From Candidatus Rhabdochlamydia sp. (GTDB lineage Bacteria > Chlamydiota > Chlamydiia > Chlamydiales > Rhabdochlamydiaceae), in the NCBI GenBank assembly GCA_030043815.1, contig JASHWX010000201.1, positions 1 through 7,823 of the forward strand: a DNA stretch of 7,823 bases. Reading direction: 5' to 3'. The notes under the pieces were generated by a model. That model searched no databases, had not been told where the DNA came from, and saw only the letters and a list, made by a program, of their open reading frames with translations. Both the position numbers and the translations under genes were made by a program. Below are positions 5,399-7,823 of this stretch, piece after piece; position 1 is the first letter of the stretch, and the number at the start of each line of letters is the position of its first letter.

Positions 5399-6101
5399 TG
5401 TGAGGATCATTGACATTGCCGCGAACTTGGAAGCATTGGGCAAGGTAGAAGGGGTGGGTTGATTGAATGTCTTTAGAGAATGCTTCGAGGCAATTTTCTC
5501 CGTCGCGTGGAGGGATGCGATTAAAACTTTGCTTGTAGGAGATGCCGTTGAGCCAAGCGTGTTCGAGTTTCCCAACGATTTTTCTTCCAAAGTTAGGTCT
5601 AAATATCCCGTAAATGGCTCCGAGTTCGACGCCGAGGCCGAAAATCGGGCATTTGACGATTTCAAAGAGAGATTCCACGCCCAGCTCCCAGCTTCTAATG
5701 AGGCCTTTTTTGAGCTCGGTAGATGATTCTAGGCATCTTCCCATTGCGAATTCTTTAGCAGCGTTGGCAATCGATTCGGCAGCAACTGCGCTGATAGCAA
5801 TAGGGGCTCTAATCGTATACCAAATCATTTTGCCAAATGTATTGAGGATGTTTGCAAAAGCAATGAGCGCGCACTTGATCGAAGTAACGTAAAAAGGCTC
5901 GTCGAGATACAGGGCGCCTGTCTTGATGTCTTCGATGCTCTCATAGGTCTTGATATTGCCGGCTTCATCTTTTTTTTGAATGCGGACGCGGCGAAAGGAC
6001 TCATCCGTCTTGTCGCACAGGGAAGTGAAGAGTTCTGTAATCGCAGAATCCCATAGAGAGAATTGATCGCTTGCACTTAATGTTCCCACAGGCGCTGTCA
6101 T
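5370..6101 (-). CDS. Hypothetical protein with two hydrophobic regions, unrecognised
   Basis: This encodes 243 residues. The N-terminal part (1-65) is polar and charged, with no signal peptide. A long hydrophobic or amphipathic region runs from about 70 to 115 (including 'IKCALIAFANILNTFGKMIWYTIRAP' in two pieces, split around Gly90), and a second from about 141 to 168 ('VKCPIFGLGVELGAIYGIF'). The C-terminal third is polar. This might be a membrane-associated or secreted protein; paired hydrophobic stretches without a signal peptide are common in chlamydial inclusion-membrane (Inc) and other type III effectors, but the canonical short bilobed hairpin is not evident. I recognise no family. The ATG at 6101 has only a weak AGGG 7 bases upstream. 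It lies 26 bases downstream of hemL on the same strand, so it is probably co-transcribed, and its 3' end overlaps the FliO-like gene by 29 bases. Confidence 0.7.
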   Translation of the reverse strand: MTAPVGTLSASDQFSLWDSAITELFTSLCDKTDESFRRVRIQKKDEAGNIKTYESIEDIKTGALYLDEPFYVTSIKCALIAFANILNTFGKMIWYTIRAPIAISAVAAESIANAAKEFAMGRCLESSTELKKGLIRSWELGVESLFEIVKCPIFGLGVELGAIYGIFRPNFGRKIVGKLEHAWLNGISYKQSFNRIPPRDGENCLEAFSKDIQSTHPFYLAQCFQVRGNVNDPHIIVVNRFPL

Positions 6102-6127
6102 GATATAACCCTTTTTTTGGGCCGCGA

Positions 6128-7420
6128 TTATAACAGATCAGGAATTTGTCTTAAATAGTTACATATCGCACTTTGGGCTTTGGCCAGGTTTTCGTCTGTA
6201 TGAGCGCTCGATAAGAAATGGGCCTCGTATGCTGAAGGTGAAAGATAGACGCCTTGGGCAAACATGGTTTTAAAAAAATGTTTAAAACGCTCTTCGTCAA
6301 GAAGGGCCAGATCCTCGCGGCCCATCACCTTTTCGACGCCAAAAAAGAATGAGAACATCGACCCGGCGCTTTGAATGGCGATGGGGAGCTTTTTGCGTGC
6401 GGCGATTTCCCGCATGGGCTTCAGAAAATTTTCGGTCTTTTCGTTGAGGGCTTCAAAAAATCCTTTGCGCTCGATGGCGCGGAGCGTTTCCAGCCCGCAG
6501 CACATGGCAAGGGGGCTTCCGGAATGGGTGCCGCCATGGTACACATGGCCGAGCGGGGCAATTTCATCCATGATTTCCCGCCTTCCGCCAAAGGCCGATC
6601 CAGGAAATCCCCCGCCGATGATTTTGCCCAAGGTTGTCAAATCAGGGACGATCCCGTAATGGCCTTGGGCTCCGTGCAAACCTACGCGAAATCCCGTGAT
6701 CACTTCATCAAAGATCAGCACAATTTTTTTTCTTTCAGTCTCATCGCGGAGCATCTCTAAAAATTCTCTTTTGGCAGGGACGACGCCCATGTTGCCGGCA
6801 ATCGGTTCAAGCAAGACGGCGGCAATGTCGTCTCTTGAGCGGATGAAGTTGCGGCACGTTTCCATGTCGTTGAATGGGAGCGCAGCTGTGAGAGCGATCA
6901 ATGCTTCCGGGATCCCTTTGGAGGTCGCTTGCGGGAGATGGGTAGCCCCGGACCCTGCCTGTACAAGGAGGCTGTCGGAATGGCCGTGGAAATGCCCCTT
7001 GAATTTGACGATGAGGGATTTGCCTGTATAGCCCCGCGCCAATCGCACTGCCGACATGACGGCTTCTGTGCCCGACGAGACAAAACGAAGTTTTTCGATC
7101 GAAGGGATGTGGGTCGTGATTTTTGCGGCGAGCTCTTTCTCGTAGGGCGTTGCGATGCCAAACGATGTCCCTTTTTGCAATTGCTCTTGAGCTTTTTTGA
7201 GGACCGGGTCAGGGGCGTGGCCCAAAATCATCGCACCCCAGCTCTGGCAGAAATCGATGTAGCGATGTCCATCGACGTCTGTGATGGTGTCCCCTTTTCC
7301 TTCTTGGACGATCAAAGGCACCATGTCGAGCTTTGTAAATGCCCTCACGGGAGAACTGACGCCGCCTGGCATCAATGTGCATGATTCGCGATAAAGAATA
7401 TCAGTGAGCGGTCGTTGCAT
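6128..7420 (-). CDS. hemL: Glutamate-1-semialdehyde 2,1-aminomutase (HemL)
   Basis: HemL converts glutamate-1-semialdehyde to 5-aminolevulinate, the last step of the C5 route into haem and other tetrapyrroles, using PLP/PMP. The 430 residues match the family length (about 430). Landmarks are 'LMPGGVSSPVRAF' (16-28), the phosphate-binding 'SSGTEAVMSAVRLARG' (115-130), 'IFDEVITGFR' (236-245, Asp238 for the pyridine nitrogen), and the PLP lysine Lys266 in 'TTLGKIIGGGFPGSAFGG'. The 'GGTHSGSPLAM' segment (296-306) has Ser where most homologues have Asn (GNPLAM). I chose the ATG at 7420, which gives MQRPLTDILYRES; an in-frame TTG at 7468 would add a 16-residue hydrophobic tail atypical of the family. 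No clear Shine-Dalgarno precedes 7420. The unrecognised 243-residue gene follows closely downstream, and the TamA-like gene is divergent. Confidence 0.95.
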   Translation of the reverse strand: MQRPLTDILYRESCTLMPGGVSSPVRAFTKLDMVPLIVQEGKGDTITDVDGHRYIDFCQSWGAMILGHAPDPVLKKAQEQLQKGTSFGIATPYEKELAAKITTHIPSIEKLRFVSSGTEAVMSAVRLARGYTGKSLIVKFKGHFHGHSDSLLVQAGSGATHLPQATSKGIPEALIALTAALPFNDMETCRNFIRSRDDIAAVLLEPIAGNMGVVPAKREFLEMLRDETERKKIVLIFDEVITGFRVGLHGAQGHYGIVPDLTTLGKIIGGGFPGSAFGGRREIMDEIAPLGHVYHGGTHSGSPLAMCCGLETLRAIERKGFFEALNEKTENFLKPMREIAARKKLPIAIQSAGSMFSFFFGVEKVMGREDLALLDEERFKHFFKTMFAQGVYLSPSAYEAHFLSSAHTDENLAKAQSAICNYLRQIPDLL

Positions 7421-7437
7421 GAAAAGAATTTTGCAAG

Positions 7438-7442
7438 AAGGA
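7438..7442 (+). promoter_or_regulatory. Shine-Dalgarno site of the leader ORF before the TamA-like gene
   Basis: AAGGA lies 9 bases before an ATG at 7452 that opens a 13-codon ORF. The TamA-like gene itself has only AGG abutting its ATG, too close to act as a normal ribosome binding site, so this site may be where ribosomes enter. Confidence 0.35.
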
Positions 7443-7451
7443 AGAAAAAAA

Positions 7452-7493
7452 ATGAAGAAGAAAATCAAGAGAGCTTTTAACCTTTTAGGATGA
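7452..7493 (+). CDS. Possible 13-residue leader peptide translationally coupled to the TamA-like gene
   Basis: The ORF encodes MKKKIKRAFNLLG and stops at TGA 7491-7493, overlapping the TamA-like ATG (7490-7492) as ATGA. It has a plausible Shine-Dalgarno (7438-7442), whereas the downstream gene lacks one. Such an arrangement is typical of termination-reinitiation coupling. Because the ORF is so short, chance is a real alternative. Confidence 0.3.
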   Translation: MKKKIKRAFNLLG

Positions 7494-7823
7494 AGATATG
7501 GTTTCTTCTTTTTTTCTTTCCGATTGCGCTGATAGCAAAAGGGATTCCTTACAGCGTCGAGTTCGAGGGCCTCGACGATGCTAAGGCGTTGAAATCGATC
7601 AAGCTCGCATCAAACCTCACTTCGCTAAAAAAACGGCCGCCGGCATCGATCAATGCCCTGCGCTACCGTGCGGATTCCGATATTCCCGAACTCATTAAAG
7701 TGATGCATGCGCATGGCTACTATGAGGCAAAGGTCAATATTCAAATCCAAGAGGCTTACAAAACAGTCCAGGTGGTCGTGATGATCGAACCGGGGCCTCG
7801 CTACAAGCTAGAGTCCTACGAGA
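7490..7823 (+). CDS. TamA-type Omp85 outer-membrane assembly protein, N-terminal part (cut by window edge)
   Basis: The frame is open from the ATG at 7490 to the right edge, giving 111 residues. It begins with a Sec signal peptide (MKIWFLLFFFPIALIAKG, cleavage probably near residue 16-18). It continues with a first POTRA domain: 'YSVEFEGL' (21-28), a helix including 'KALKSIKLASNL', then 'RYRADSDIPELIKVMHAHGYY' split across 58-78, 'EAKVNIQIQ' and 'VQVVVMIEPGPRYKLESYE'. The order 'V-x-G-L ... R-R-x-D ... A-x-G-Y-Y ... V-x-x-x-x-x-P-G' matches E. coli TamA POTRA1 as I recall it. TamA is an Omp85 barrel protein of the outer membrane that works with TamB in envelope biogenesis. The POTRA domains face the periplasm and the barrel should lie beyond the window. 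BamA is the alternative, but BamA starts with a different POTRA1. Divergent from hemL. Confidence 0.8.
   Translation, partial: MKIWFLLFFFPIALIAKGIPYSVEFEGLDDAKALKSIKLASNLTSLKKRPPASINALRYRADSDIPELIKVMHAHGYYEAKVNIQIQEAYKTVQVVVMIEPGPRYKLESYE

Noticed and set aside
6111..6123. CCC-T7-GGG hairpin between hemL and the unrecognised gene
   Set aside because: A three-base-pair stem cannot act as an intrinsic terminator.
6929..7384. Plus-strand open frame of 151 codons
   Set aside because: It is antisense to hemL; the composition is rich in Arg, Cys and His and typical of a shadow frame.
7421..7468. TTG-initiated hydrophobic 16-residue extension of HemL
   Set aside because: HemL is cytoplasmic and the 430-residue form from 7420 already matches the family length; the extension comes from a T-rich run in the intergenic region.

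Overview
The window looks like a piece of a chlamydial chromosome (phylum Chlamydiota), most probably an environmental, Parachlamydiales-like lineage rather than Chlamydia itself. The best clues are an enoyl-ACP reductase of the plant/chlamydial type, a chlamydial-style set of housekeeping genes with short intergenic gaps, and a FliO-domain protein with no other flagellar gene beside it. Base composition is roughly balanced, with the 1650-3100 stretch visibly more AT-rich than the flanks. This lineage assignment is an inference from protein resemblance; there is no rRNA or tRNA in the window to confirm it.

Layout, left to right. (1) Positions 1-1600, minus strand: three overlapping genes read leftwards, an OsmC-family peroxide/thiol protein, the DNA polymerase III delta subunit (holA) and the start of a YraL/RsmI-like tetrapyrrole-methylase-fold methyltransferase cut by the window edge. 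(2) 1601-1715: divergent control region with a strong Shine-Dalgarno site on each strand and a perfect -35 box, driving a 44-residue, very basic small protein. (3) 1919-3040, plus: a class A (PHBH-fold) FAD monooxygenase-like protein with an unusual N-terminal extension, apparently expressed from a leaderless or near-leaderless mRNA. (4) 3101-4030, plus: fabI with its own promoter, convergent with (5) a Cof-type HAD phosphatase at 4065-4910, minus. (6) 4991-5398, plus: a small membrane protein with a FliO-like domain, overlapping tail-to-tail with (7) an unrecognised 243-residue protein with hydrophobic stretches (5370-6101, minus), which lies just downstream of (8) hemL (6128-7420, minus). 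(9) From 7490 to the right edge, plus: the signal peptide and first POTRA domain of a TamA-type Omp85 protein, preceded by a possible 13-codon leader ORF that overlaps its start codon.

The genes do not form one pathway. They are mostly core functions: replication (holA), fatty-acid elongation (fabI), tetrapyrrole synthesis (hemL) and outer-membrane assembly (tamA-like). The accessory material is the flavoprotein, the small basic protein, the FliO-like protein and the 243-residue protein. I see no mobile element, CRISPR array, RNA gene or large repeat, and no stretch over 300 bases lacks a gene. No complete undescribed system is evident. The most worthwhile leads are the recurring extended -10 boxes placed 9-10 bases before start codons that lack Shine-Dalgarno sites, the highly basic microprotein, the leader ORF before tamA, and the orphan FliO-like gene.
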